Shown here piece after piece: positions 7,036-13,783 of a stretch of 23,056 nt of DNA; position 1 is the first letter of the stretch; the number at the start of each line of letters is the position of its first letter. Made by a program: the position numbers and the translations under genes. Source of the DNA: a virus. Location of the stretch: positions 1-23,056 of the IMG/VR virus record IMGVR_UViG_3300010885_002461. The stretch is one strand, 5' to 3'. The notes below the pieces were generated by a model. That model made no database searches and was not told where the DNA came from. It saw only the letters and a list, made by a program, of their open reading frames with translations.

Positions 7036-8017
7036 TTACATACCTTGCACTTAATGGCTCTGCGTAACTTTGTACCTGTTCGCTAATTTTTTGTAAGTCG
7101 TATTCGCCGCAGTATTTTAACAGTCGAGTTCCAACTTGGCTTAGATTCTTTTCTGAATCTTTAGATGCTTGAATTGTTTCAGCAATAAGTTTTTTAATAT
7201 CGTCTGGTTGTGCTGTTAAATCACACAACTGTACATTACGATTGTAATCGTCTAACACACGATGTTCGACACCTTCGTGATCAGACCACTTTTGGAGCAT
7301 CATGTTATTCCAAGACCACCCTTTGCTATTTCTGTCGGCAAAGGCTTCACGGAGACCAACCTTATTCTTTGTCCCTTTCTCACGTACTCCCGGATAAGCA
7401 GAAAAGATGTTGTCGGATGTGTCGCCACGCATACACTTCTCAAAGAGTAGCCATGTTGGGTCCGGAGCGGCTTTTTCTTCGCCAGTCTTTTTATCTTTGA
7501 CACGCTTACCTTTTTCATCAAAGTAGCCCTCGTGTGTAGTTGTAATCTGCATTACACCATTGTACTGTTTTACATTAGGTGCAATCAATTGTGCAAAATC
7601 GCCATCGGTTGAAATAATTACATGGTCATCGTTGGGATGACTTTGAATAAATCCTGCAATGAGATCGTCTGCTTCTAATTGTGGATGTTGTAGAACAGTA
7701 CAGTTAGTCTTATTGGTAATAAAATCTTTAAACTGATCAAATGTTTCCCAGAACACTCGGTCTTCTTCTTGTTCGCGAGGTGATTGTGCGGCACGAGCAT
7801 CTGAACGTTGACGCTTGTAGGGAGCATAGTAGTCTTTGCGCCAAGAACGCCCCTCCAAACAGAATACCACATGATGACCGTTAAAGTCTTTCCATGCTTT
7901 TCGGACACTGCTTAATACTGTATGTATACTCATACCGACTTTATCTTCAGTTGAACCTCTGATAACATGTCGTGCCCTAAAAAAAGTGTTTGCTGTGTCT
8001 ACTAAAATATATGTCAT
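7022..8017 (-). CDS. rnh: 5'-3' exonuclease / T4 RNase H-type flap nuclease
   Basis: This 331-aa protein carries the acidic metal-binding pattern of the FEN/5' nuclease family: D7 in I-L-V-D-T-A-N, E115/D117/D118 in L-E-A-D-D, D138/D140 in S-T-D-G-D-F, and D199/D202 in R-G-D-T-S-D-N. The stretch D-G-D-F-A-Q-L-I-A-P-N-V-K-Q closely resembles T4 RNase H (D-G-D-F-T-Q-L-x-x-x-P-N-V-K-Q). R60/K61 and K68-R71 fit the basic substrate-binding stretch. In T4 this enzyme removes RNA primers and flaps on the lagging strand. Its ATG shares one base with the stop of the 147-aa gene (TAATG), with GAGGT upstream. It lies in the folE/queE unit. Confidence 0.9.
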   Translation of the reverse strand: MTYILVDTANTFFRARHVIRGSTEDKVGMSIHTVLSSVRKAWKDFNGHHVVFCLEGRSWRKDYYAPYKRQRSDARAAQSPREQEEDRVFWETFDQFKDFITNKTNCTVLQHPQLEADDLIAGFIQSHPNDDHVIISTDGDFAQLIAPNVKQYNGVMQITTTHEGYFDEKGKRVKDKKTGEEKAAPDPTWLLFEKCMRGDTSDNIFSAYPGVREKGTKNKVGLREAFADRNSKGWSWNNMMLQKWSDHEGVEHRVLDDYNRNVQLCDLTAQPDDIKKLIAETIQASKDSEKNLSQVGTRLLKYCGEYDLQKISEQVQSYAEPLSARYVNEIN

Positions 8018-8460
8018 TAACTGACCTCGGCTTTTCCGTTACCTAAACTTGTTACATCAACAAAGCCAGATCCTCGTCTGTCCATATTGACTCCTTCTTC
8101 GGCTCCAACGTTTCGACAAAGTTCACTGAACCATTGGTCCACAATCTCTTCGTCTGACTTACCGTTGTAACCTGCTGATTTTAATTGTAACACAAAGTAC
8201 TCATTCCAGTCAAGTTCAAAGAATCCATTGCGGATGTTTTCTGCATTGATATGAGTATCCAATACTGCTACCCACGGTTCTTTCTTTTCTGTAGCAATCT
8301 CTTTTGGTGTTTTTAGAACTTCAGTAAGTTTGGCTTCAGTTTCGGCAACTTTTTTATTAGCCTCATCAACATGTCTTGCCATTTGCTGAGCCGCCTTCTC
8401 CATACGGTCTGCTCGTTCTTCGATCTTATCAATACCAAATAACCGTTTAATAAATGTCAT
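8017..8460 (-). CDS. Conserved phage protein with N-terminal coiled coil, 147 aa
   Basis: The ORF is open from 8508, but the start at 8460 is preferred. It follows the queE stop by one base, has GGGGGA upstream, and gives the expected N-terminus M-T-F-I-K-R-L-F-G. Residues ~8-55 are a charged helix (I-E-E-R-A-D-R-M-E-K-A-A-Q-Q through E-A-K-L-T-E-V-L), probably a coiled coil. Residues ~60-147 form a conserved globular part with E-P-W-V-A-V-L-D-T-H and G-F-F-E-L-D-W-N-E-Y-F-V. I recognise this as a conserved T4-like phage protein with no known function. It sits between queE and the 5' nuclease. Confidence 0.75.
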   Translation of the reverse strand: MTFIKRLFGIDKIEERADRMEKAAQQMARHVDEANKKVAETEAKLTEVLKTPKEIATEKKEPWVAVLDTHINAENIRNGFFELDWNEYFVLQLKSAGYNGKSDEEIVDQWFSELCRNVGAEEGVNMDRRGSGFVDVTSLGNGKAEVS

Positions 8461-8461
8461 T

Positions 8462-9301
8462 TTAAGTCCCCCACTCATTTTTAAATAATGGCACCTGCAA
8501 TCTATCACTATAACGCCACCCTCGATTCATTGCGGCAATGGCAACGGATTTAGCATTGAGACTATAAACAGACTCAACACCGCCGACAGGCATAAGATAT
8601 ACATGACCTGTAAAGCCCTCATTTCTATACTCTTCCACTGCTTTTTCTGCATCTTTAATATCCTCTTCTGTTGCTACCACAAACTTCAAATATACTGTAC
8701 CGTAATTTTCGTAATCACAAACAACCTGAGGTTTGATAGCATCCTTCCATGGCTCGCCACTGCATGGCAGTTTAGCACTTACTGAGAATGTAATTTCTCT
8801 TTGGGCTCTCCATCTGGTCAGGTATTCTTTGAAATCTTTGGTAAGACGCATAGTACCATTTGTTTCAAATGTAATTTCTTTAAGATTATGCATTTTAGGA
8901 TGATCAAGCAAATCTGGATATTGCTTTTGCCAGCCTAGCAATGGCTCACCGCCTGTAATAACAAGATGTTCATCTCGCCATTCTTTGTGCGGAAGCATTT
9001 CTGCAATCCTATCTGCAATTGCATCTGTTGTAACCAATGGGCTAAGGTGTTTAAAATCTGGATGCCAACTAGCATAACTGTCACACCCGGTACTCACTAG
9101 TGGAAGTTGTTTATAGTCGTTAAACATATGAACAACTCCGGCAATATCATCTGCTTCACTACTGGATTCTCCGCGGGGTAAACCAAATCCTTGACAAGTA
9201 AAATTACAGCCAAAGGTTCGCATGAAGACTGATGGGACGCCCATATATCTTCCTTCTCCTTGTACACTGTAAAATAGTTCTGATAGTTTAATATTAGCCA
9301 T
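8462..9301 (-). CDS. queE: 7-carboxy-7-deazaguanine synthase (QueE), radical SAM
   Basis: This 279-aa radical SAM enzyme would convert 6-carboxytetrahydropterin to 7-carboxy-7-deazaguanine. The N-terminus L-F-Y-S-V-Q-G-E-G-R-Y-M-G-V-P-S is the family signature. Two cluster cysteines lie at C32 and C36 (G-C-N-F-T-C). The usual third cysteine two residues later is missing. The only plausible third ligand is C73 in S-T-G-C-D-S-Y, after a 36-residue insertion that is rich in Ser/Glu/Asp. The SAM-binding I-T-G-G-E-P lies at 115-120 and F-E-T-N-G-T after it. The same layout appears in other phage QueE proteins as I recall. It shares one base (TAATG) with the 62-aa gene. With folE and the QueD-like gene it completes three steps of deazaguanine synthesis. 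Confidence 0.9.
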   Translation of the reverse strand: MANIKLSELFYSVQGEGRYMGVPSVFMRTFGCNFTCQGFGLPRGESSSEADDIAGVVHMFNDYKQLPLVSTGCDSYASWHPDFKHLSPLVTTDAIADRIAEMLPHKEWRDEHLVITGGEPLLGWQKQYPDLLDHPKMHNLKEITFETNGTMRLTKDFKEYLTRWRAQREITFSVSAKLPCSGEPWKDAIKPQVVCDYENYGTVYLKFVVATEEDIKDAEKAVEEYRNEGFTGHVYLMPVGGVESVYSLNAKSVAIAAMNRGWRYSDRLQVPLFKNEWGT

Positions 9302-9489
9302 TAGTTAGTTCCTAGATGAAATCTTGATAAAAACGCATCAACTAAACAATTGTGTTCTTGTCCTGTTGCGGAGTTAACGTAGTATACCCAAGTTCCATCT
9401 TCTTTGTCAACTACACTGGTAACATTAAATTGTGTTAAATCTGCTGATGTCCAAATGCTGGGTACATCGATAATTTGTTTAGCCGGCAT
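9301..9489 (-). CDS. Small protein of unknown function, 62 aa
   Basis: Not recognised. It begins M-P-A-K-Q-I-I-D-V-P-S-I-W-T, reads as a small mixed alpha/beta protein, and has one Cys. The start has AAAGGAAA upstream and overlaps the cupin gene by 11 bases, while its stop shares a base with the queE ATG. This tight coupling on both sides supports that it is a real gene of the folE-queE unit. A role in base modification is possible only by position. Confidence 0.65.
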   Translation of the reverse strand: MPAKQIIDVPSIWTSADLTQFNVTSVVDKEDGTWVYYVNSATGQEHNCLVDAFLSRFHLGTN

Positions 9490-9943
9490 TGTGTTTCCTT
9501 TCTGCTAGATACTGTTCGTAGTGTATCCATTTGTTATTAACCAAAAATCCCCATTCACGTTTGCGTGGACCTACAAAAAACAATGTCCATGCAGTAATAG
9601 CAGGATCTAATTCAACACGATGATAAGTGTGCATCTTACCAAATCTAAAAGTTCCGGCTCCTCGCCAAACTTTATATTCAGTGAGCTTCTCACCTTTTTC
9701 ATTGAATACAGGAAGCCATTCCCAATAACCACCTTTTAGAATAAGGCTAGCATAGTTCCAAGGATGATCATGAACATCGTCTGGATCTGATTTTAAGAAC
9801 TTATGCAAGAATACATTATAGGGGAAATTTACACGTTCTTTAAACAGAACATAATACCGTTCTAGATACGGTTCTTGTTCGGTACGATCCATGATAATAC
9901 GCTTACGGCCATTGCGCTCGAGCCAATTAAGAAACCATTTCAT
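9479..9943 (-). CDS. Cupin-like protein, 154 aa
   Basis: The motif H-K-F-L-K-S-D-P-D-D-V-H-D-H-P-W-N-Y at residues ~47-64 carries the H-x-H type metal ligands of a cupin. G-K-M-H-T-Y-H-R-V-E-L about 40 residues later would give the third histidine. The Trp/Tyr-rich body (G-G-Y-W-E-W-L) fits a small beta-barrel. The substrate is unknown; cupins range from sugar epimerases to oxygenases. The ATG overlaps the folE stop by 4 bases (ATGA), so the two are translated together. It could act on a pterin, a deazaguanine or a sugar intermediate, but this is inference. Confidence 0.65.
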   Translation of the reverse strand: MKWFLNWLERNGRKRIIMDRTEQEPYLERYYVLFKERVNFPYNVFLHKFLKSDPDDVHDHPWNYASLILKGGYWEWLPVFNEKGEKLTEYKVWRGAGTFRFGKMHTYHRVELDPAITAWTLFFVGPRKREWGFLVNNKWIHYEQYLAERKHNAG

Positions 9944-10686
9944 CGCGGTGCAAACTCCTGTTGTAGTTTAATGTTGTCAAAGAATTCTTTCTTTGTATTG
10001 CCGTCTGTATTAAATGCACCTTTCAATACTGTAGTTTGTGTCAAACTAGAGTGCGCCATAATACCGCGGTTCTCACAGCACCCGTGTGTCATTTGAATGT
10101 ACACGCCTAAGTTTTCTGCTCCGGTGGCTTTTTGTATTTCCCTAGCAATGTCATTGCAAAGTTCCTCCTGGAGAGTACCTCTTCTTGCACACCACTGTGC
10201 GATACGGGTATACTTAGATAGACCAATAAGTTTATTGGCAGCAATAATACCAATATAAGCCACACCAGCCACAGGTTGGTGATGATGACTGCACATACTA
10301 CGCAATTCACTACGTACAACAAGCATACCTTCATAACGGTCTGCCGAATCATTTGGGAACGCTGTTGCGTCTGGTGCTGGGTCATATCTACCTGCCATTA
10401 CTTCATTAAAATACATTTTGGCCAGTCGTCTTGCTGTACCTTTTGAGTTAGGATCGGTTTCACGATCTATAAGCAACCGATCAAGAACTTGTTCAAATGC
10501 TTCTGTTGCTTCGTCAATTAGGCGGTCTTTATCACCTTCGTGCAAGTAGTCACTGATGTTGTCGCCTGCCCAAAAACGTTTACCCTCACGTTTCATTTTA
10601 AAGCGAAGATGGTCGCCTAAGTAGGCTTCTTCATATCCGCCGTCACCTGCCATGGCGTCTAATGCTGTTTCTTTTTTCTCTGTCAA
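9940..10686 (-). CDS. folE: GTP cyclohydrolase I (FolE)
   Basis: Converts GTP to 7,8-dihydroneopterin triphosphate, the first step toward both folate and deazaguanine bases. The zinc site is visible: M-C-S-H-H at 131-135 and H-G-C at 201-203, which match the Cys/His/Cys ligands of the E. coli enzyme. The family stretch A-N-K-L-I-G-L-S-K-Y-T-R-I follows (150-162), and G-T-A-R-R-L-A-K-M lies earlier. The start is TTG with GGAG 7 bases upstream. The next in-frame ATG (10653) has no ribosome site. An N-terminal extension of ~40 residues precedes the core. It heads the transcription unit behind the promoter at 10727-10755, together with queE. Confidence 0.92.
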   Translation of the reverse strand: MTEKKETALDAMAGDGGYEEAYLGDHLRFKMKREGKRFWAGDNISDYLHEGDKDRLIDEATEAFEQVLDRLLIDRETDPNSKGTARRLAKMYFNEVMAGRYDPAPDATAFPNDSADRYEGMLVVRSELRSMCSHHHQPVAGVAYIGIIAANKLIGLSKYTRIAQWCARRGTLQEELCNDIAREIQKATGAENLGVYIQMTHGCCENRGIMAHSSLTQTTVLKGAFNTDGNTKKEFFDNIKLQQEFAPR

Positions 10687-10726
10687 TTTAATCTCCGATG
10701 TTAAGGCAGTGGATTGCCAATTGTTA

Positions 10727-10755
10727 ATATTACACTTTATTTAGGTTTCTGTCAA
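10727..10755 (-). promoter_or_regulatory. folEp: Sigma70-like promoter for the folE-queE unit
   Basis: On the - strand a perfect TTGACA (10750-10755) is separated by 17 bp from TAATAT (10727-10732, 4 of 6). It straddles the 3' end of the dehydrogenase gene and leaves a leader of about 35 bases before the folE TTG start. It would make folE and queE expression independent of the upstream clamp/dpdA unit. Confidence 0.65.
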
Positions 10756-11538
10756 CCTCAGCAAAGTATTTTTCTTTACTGCGGCGTCAACTACATTCAT
10801 ATTTAGATTTAGGCTTTGAGCATATTTTAATAATGCCGCGGTATCTTTTGGAAAGCACATACCACCAAATCCAAATACACCATCCGGTCCGGGAACCTGC
10901 ATATGACTATTGCCAATTCGTGTGTCGGCTGTAACCATATGAGTAATCGTATTGTAGTCTAAACCTGCTTTAGTTGCCATTTTGTATAATTCATTCATGA
11001 AAACAACTTTAGTTGCTAAGAAAGAATTGATAGCATATTTGGCTAATGCGGCTTCTCCGATAGAGCAATAGTATACTGAACTTAATTCAGTTTGCGATTC
11101 TCTAATAATACGTTCTGCTTGATATTTGTGAGCAGATACTTTGCCTCCAATAAATGCAAATTTACCTTGAGCATAATCTGCAATAGCATTTGCCGCAGTT
11201 AAAAATTCTGGAGCATGAACTAGGTTAGGGTATTGATCGTTAAGTCGATTATAAACATCTGGCGGTGCAGTACATTTACTGATAATAGTACCGTTATAAT
11301 CAACAGCACTTAATTTAGATAATACATCTTCTAAAATACTTGTGTCACAACTACCGTCATCACCTTGCGGACTTGGAACACAAACAAATATACCATCACA
11401 TGATGCTAAATCTTCATATGTATTAGTATATCCTTTAGCAGGGTCTAATAGTACCAATGGATGTGGACCACCGTACTTATCAAATGCCATTCTAATAGCG
11501 TGACCTACAAAACCTAATCCAATAATTCCAACCTTCAT
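10741..11538 (-). CDS. Short UDP-glucose/GDP-mannose dehydrogenase-family protein
   Basis: The N-terminus M-K-V-G-I-I-G-L-G-F-V-G is a Rossmann NAD site (G7, G9, G12). The catalytic region G-G-M-C-F-P-K-D at 225-232 holds the family's nucleophile C228 with K231 and D232. K167 and N171 lie in A-K-Y-A-I-N-S-F-L, and P-E-F-L at 110-113. At 265 aa it is far shorter than bacterial enzymes (~390-450 aa): the C-terminal nucleotide-sugar-binding domain is missing, as in other phage homologues. It probably oxidises a nucleotide sugar, or has another NAD-dependent role. The ATG overlaps the glycosyltransferase stop by 4 bases, so the two act in one pathway. Confidence 0.85.
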   Translation of the reverse strand: MKVGIIGLGFVGHAIRMAFDKYGGPHPLVLLDPAKGYTNTYEDLASCDGIFVCVPSPQGDDGSCDTSILEDVLSKLSAVDYNGTIISKCTAPPDVYNRLNDQYPNLVHAPEFLTAANAIADYAQGKFAFIGGKVSAHKYQAERIIRESQTELSSVYYCSIGEAALAKYAINSFLATKVVFMNELYKMATKAGLDYNTITHMVTADTRIGNSHMQVPGPDGVFGFGGMCFPKDTAALLKYAQSLNLNMNVVDAAVKKNTLLRLTET

Positions 11539-12635
11539 TTTATTCTTTCTAATAATAATTTAGCAGAGAAAAAATTGTTAGTTAGATCCTCTGTTTGTTT
11601 ACGTAATTGTGGGAGTCTTTGCTCGTAATAATCCATATGAGTCATAATAGCACGGCACAAATCGGGACGATATACATTATATGCATCCCAACTTTCGGTC
11701 CATTTACTTTCATATTTAAAAATGTCGTAATACATTTCGCTGTATGACAAACGATCTGGAACCATAGGAATAGCATCTACAATGGCACCTTCGTAGCAAC
11801 CAATTCCTAATGTTTCTTGTAGACTGCAACTGAATACCATTTTTGCCTCGCCTAACAAATTATGATATTCATTTTTAGTTAACTCTTGATCTTGACAAAC
11901 AACAAACTCATATTGAGGTAGATGTGTAGCCAAGTCACGGAAAATTTCAACCTGTTTCTCAGGAGCAATTCGATGAGGAAAAACAATGAGATTACGCTTG
12001 GGCATATTCTTGTACATGGTTAATGTATTATCCATATACTCCATAGGCCAGCCTGTACGTACAAATCTAGGATCTTCACCATTTAAGATTTCATCTAGAT
12101 GTTCACTAAACCAAGGATTTTCTGTAGGATAATCATTTAGTAAATTAGCATAGAACATCTCAATATGAAAGTCTGTAGCAAAATAATTATGATCAAATGC
12201 ATGAAAGAAACTCTTCTCAGCATTTCTAACCCAAGGCTTATTACCTACAAGACGTCCTAAGAAGTCTTGAGGATCATACGATCCAGCATGCCATAGACCA
12301 TGAGTGACTACTGGAATATTCAGCAGTTCACTCATATACTTTAAGTTTATAATGCCTGGATGCCAAGCATCAGTAAAAATAAAGTGGTCGCCAGCATGAA
12401 CGGATCCACTACAAAATAGGCGACCCATCTGTTCCACTTGACTAGATTTGTATATATTCGTACCGCCAAAATTAAGAAAAGCACCAGGAGTGGTACTGTT
12501 AGGAATATCAGTAGGTCCTGAAAGAATTGTGACATTGTGTCCTGCCTTTTTAAGTAATGCAGGTACATGAGTCTTCCATTGACCGGTGTACCTGGTCTCA
12601 ACTGATTCTAAGTCAACTAAAAAGACTCTTGCCAT
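11535..12635 (-). CDS. GT-B glycosyltransferase
   Basis: This 366-aa protein has a Rossmann-like N-terminal half and a C-terminal donor-binding half with H-R-I-A-P-E-K at 221-227. The E-x7-E pair is at E274 and E282 (Q-E-T-L-G-I-G-C-Y-E-G-A), followed by A-I-P-M-V-P-D-R-L-S-Y. This is the pattern of GT4-like retaining GT-B enzymes. The acceptor is unknown: candidates are phage DNA bases, virion proteins or host glycans. It is locked between the 73-aa gene (1-base overlap) and the sugar dehydrogenase (4-base overlap), and it is transcribed in the clamp/dpdA unit. A DNA-modifying role is therefore worth considering. Confidence 0.85.
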   Translation of the reverse strand: MARVFLVDLESVETRYTGQWKTHVPALLKKAGHNVTILSGPTDIPNSTTPGAFLNFGGTNIYKSSQVEQMGRLFCSGSVHAGDHFIFTDAWHPGIINLKYMSELLNIPVVTHGLWHAGSYDPQDFLGRLVGNKPWVRNAEKSFFHAFDHNYFATDFHIEMFYANLLNDYPTENPWFSEHLDEILNGEDPRFVRTGWPMEYMDNTLTMYKNMPKRNLIVFPHRIAPEKQVEIFRDLATHLPQYEFVVCQDQELTKNEYHNLLGEAKMVFSCSLQETLGIGCYEGAIVDAIPMVPDRLSYSEMYYDIFKYESKWTESWDAYNVYRPDLCRAIMTHMDYYEQRLPQLRKQTEDLTNNFFSAKLLLERIK

Positions 12636-12856
12636 TATCGATACTTTTTGTATTTGTTGTCAAACCTTGGTTTAAAATCTCCGCTATTCTTGCGAGAGAA
12701 ATACCGATACTCTTGCGACCTATACAAGTCAGCAGGATTAAAGGGGATTAAATTAAACCTACAATAATCTAACCATGCGTCGAGATCATCAAAGATCTTC
12801 TCCACTTCGGGTTTCATACGGAGAGTTTTCTGAACGTAGGCAGGAATATTCGCCAT
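12635..12856 (-). CDS. Small conserved phage protein, 73 aa
   Basis: The start ATG has AAGGAAA upstream. The protein contains K-P-E-V-E-K-I-F-D-D-L-D-A-W-L-D-Y-C-R-F and F-N-P-A-D-L-Y-R-S-Q-E-Y-R, a pattern I recognise from small proteins in T4-like aquatic phages near glycosyltransferase or deazaguanine genes. It ends in a basic Lys/Arg tail. No function is known. It overlaps the glycosyltransferase start by one base, so translation is coupled. Confidence 0.75.
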   Translation of the reverse strand: MANIPAYVQKTLRMKPEVEKIFDDLDAWLDYCRFNLIPFNPADLYRSQEYRYFSRKNSGDFKPRFDNKYKKYR

Positions 12857-12867
12857 TTTTAATTTCC

Positions 12868-13257
12868 TTAATATTTGATAAATGAACCATTTTCTCCATC
12901 TTCGGAGACTTCAATCCAGATTTCACGATCTGGATACTTTTGTGAAATAGTGCCATACAATTCGTCTGACATCATTTCGCAACTTTTATAATCTAGTTTA
13001 AGAATACTGTCTTTGTAAAGATTTTCCAACCAGCGTTTGAATTGAATAAACTCAATATCGCGATCGTTATGTACAACGCTAATCCATACTCTAAAATGAA
13101 AAATATGACGATGCGGAGTACCTAGAAATGACACATCGTATTCATCGCCTGTTGCTAGATTAGGATCAGTAGCCGCCGCTGGATAGCAGTGGATACCTTC
13201 TTTTTGGAAAGTAGTCCAAATCATTTTATTTGGACGGACATCTTGTTTAATTATCAT
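12868..13257 (-). CDS. queD: QueD-like protein (6-carboxytetrahydropterin synthase / PTPS fold)
   Basis: At 129 aa it has the length of QueD/PTPS proteins and a matching order of landmarks. F-Q-K-E-G-I-H at residues 17-23 corresponds to the first zinc His. H-R-H at 49-51 corresponds to the H-G-H pair, followed by an F-R-V-W-I-S-V strand. D-I-E-F-I-Q-F-K-R-W-L matches the 'V-D-F-x-x-L-K' segment. M-S-D-E-L-Y and I-E-V-S-E-D occupy the places of P-T-x-E-N and of the strand with the pterin-binding Glu. QueD makes 6-carboxytetrahydropterin, the QueE substrate, from the FolE product. Sequence identity to cellular QueD looks low, so the call rests on motif order and on neighbours. It overlaps the 178-aa gene by 11 bases. 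Confidence 0.65.
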   Translation of the reverse strand: MIIKQDVRPNKMIWTTFQKEGIHCYPAAATDPNLATGDEYDVSFLGTPHRHIFHFRVWISVVHNDRDIEFIQFKRWLENLYKDSILKLDYKSCEMMSDELYGTISQKYPDREIWIEVSEDGENGSFIKY

Positions 13258-13783
13258 TTAAAATCTCATCTCCTGTATACTGATCCCAATCAGTAAACTT
13301 ATCGGTTGATAAAAGGTCATGTAGTCTGTGACACCACACGCCCGGGTTAGTAGCGGCAAAGTCTTTGTCGTCTATCTTTATTGTAGCATTATATCCTAGT
13401 TGTTGTAAATAGGGCAATTTTACCGAAATTTGCGGAATAAATTTTCTGTTTTCAGTTAGGCCGGATTCCAAAAGACCCTCTGTTTCTTTTACATCAAAGT
13501 CTAGCGTACACCAATAACCTTTGTTCAAACAGGTAGTGATCATATCTTCCCAAAGTCTCCAAGTAACGGCATCGTTGACACCGCCTGTACGGAAACTCTG
13601 GTTGGCACCAAAATAGATGTGTTTGACATTCTCGGCTTTAGCCATAGATAATATTTCTTGTGCGTTTTGAACGCCTACTACAAATAGAGTTTCCATTCCG
13701 TATGCGGGAGTATGTTCTACTTCTACTCCCGCAAAGAATACTACATTATCTTCTATTTGACCTGCTTCGTATTCTCTTTTCAT
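13247..13783 (-). CDS. Conserved phage protein linked to deazaguanine genes, 178 aa
   Basis: I recognise this family from T4-like phages but know no function. It starts M-K-R-E-Y-E-A-G-Q and has the strands V-V-F-F-A-G-V-E-V-E and L-F-V-V-G-V-Q. These are followed by H-I-Y-F-G-A-N-Q-S-F, W-R-L-W-E-D-M, G-Y-W-C-T-L-D-F-D-V, I-P-Q-I-S-V-K-L-P-Y, A-T-I-K-I-D-D-K-D-F and N-P-G-V-W-C-H. The alternating strands and helices suggest a partial TIM-barrel-like or Rossmann-like enzyme. No cysteine cluster motif is present. It is welded between dpdA (4-base ATGA overlap) and the QueD-like gene (11-base overlap), which is the best hint that it works in the same pathway. Confidence 0.8.
   Translation of the reverse strand: MKREYEAGQIEDNVVFFAGVEVEHTPAYGMETLFVVGVQNAQEILSMAKAENVKHIYFGANQSFRTGGVNDAVTWRLWEDMITTCLNKGYWCTLDFDVKETEGLLESGLTENRKFIPQISVKLPYLQQLGYNATIKIDDKDFAATNPGVWCHRLHDLLSTDKFTDWDQYTGDEILNDN

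Noticed and set aside
7210-7500. + strand open frame (96 aa) opposite the 5' nuclease
   Set aside because: Antisense to intact nuclease metal-binding motifs, with no own ribosome site; shadow frame.
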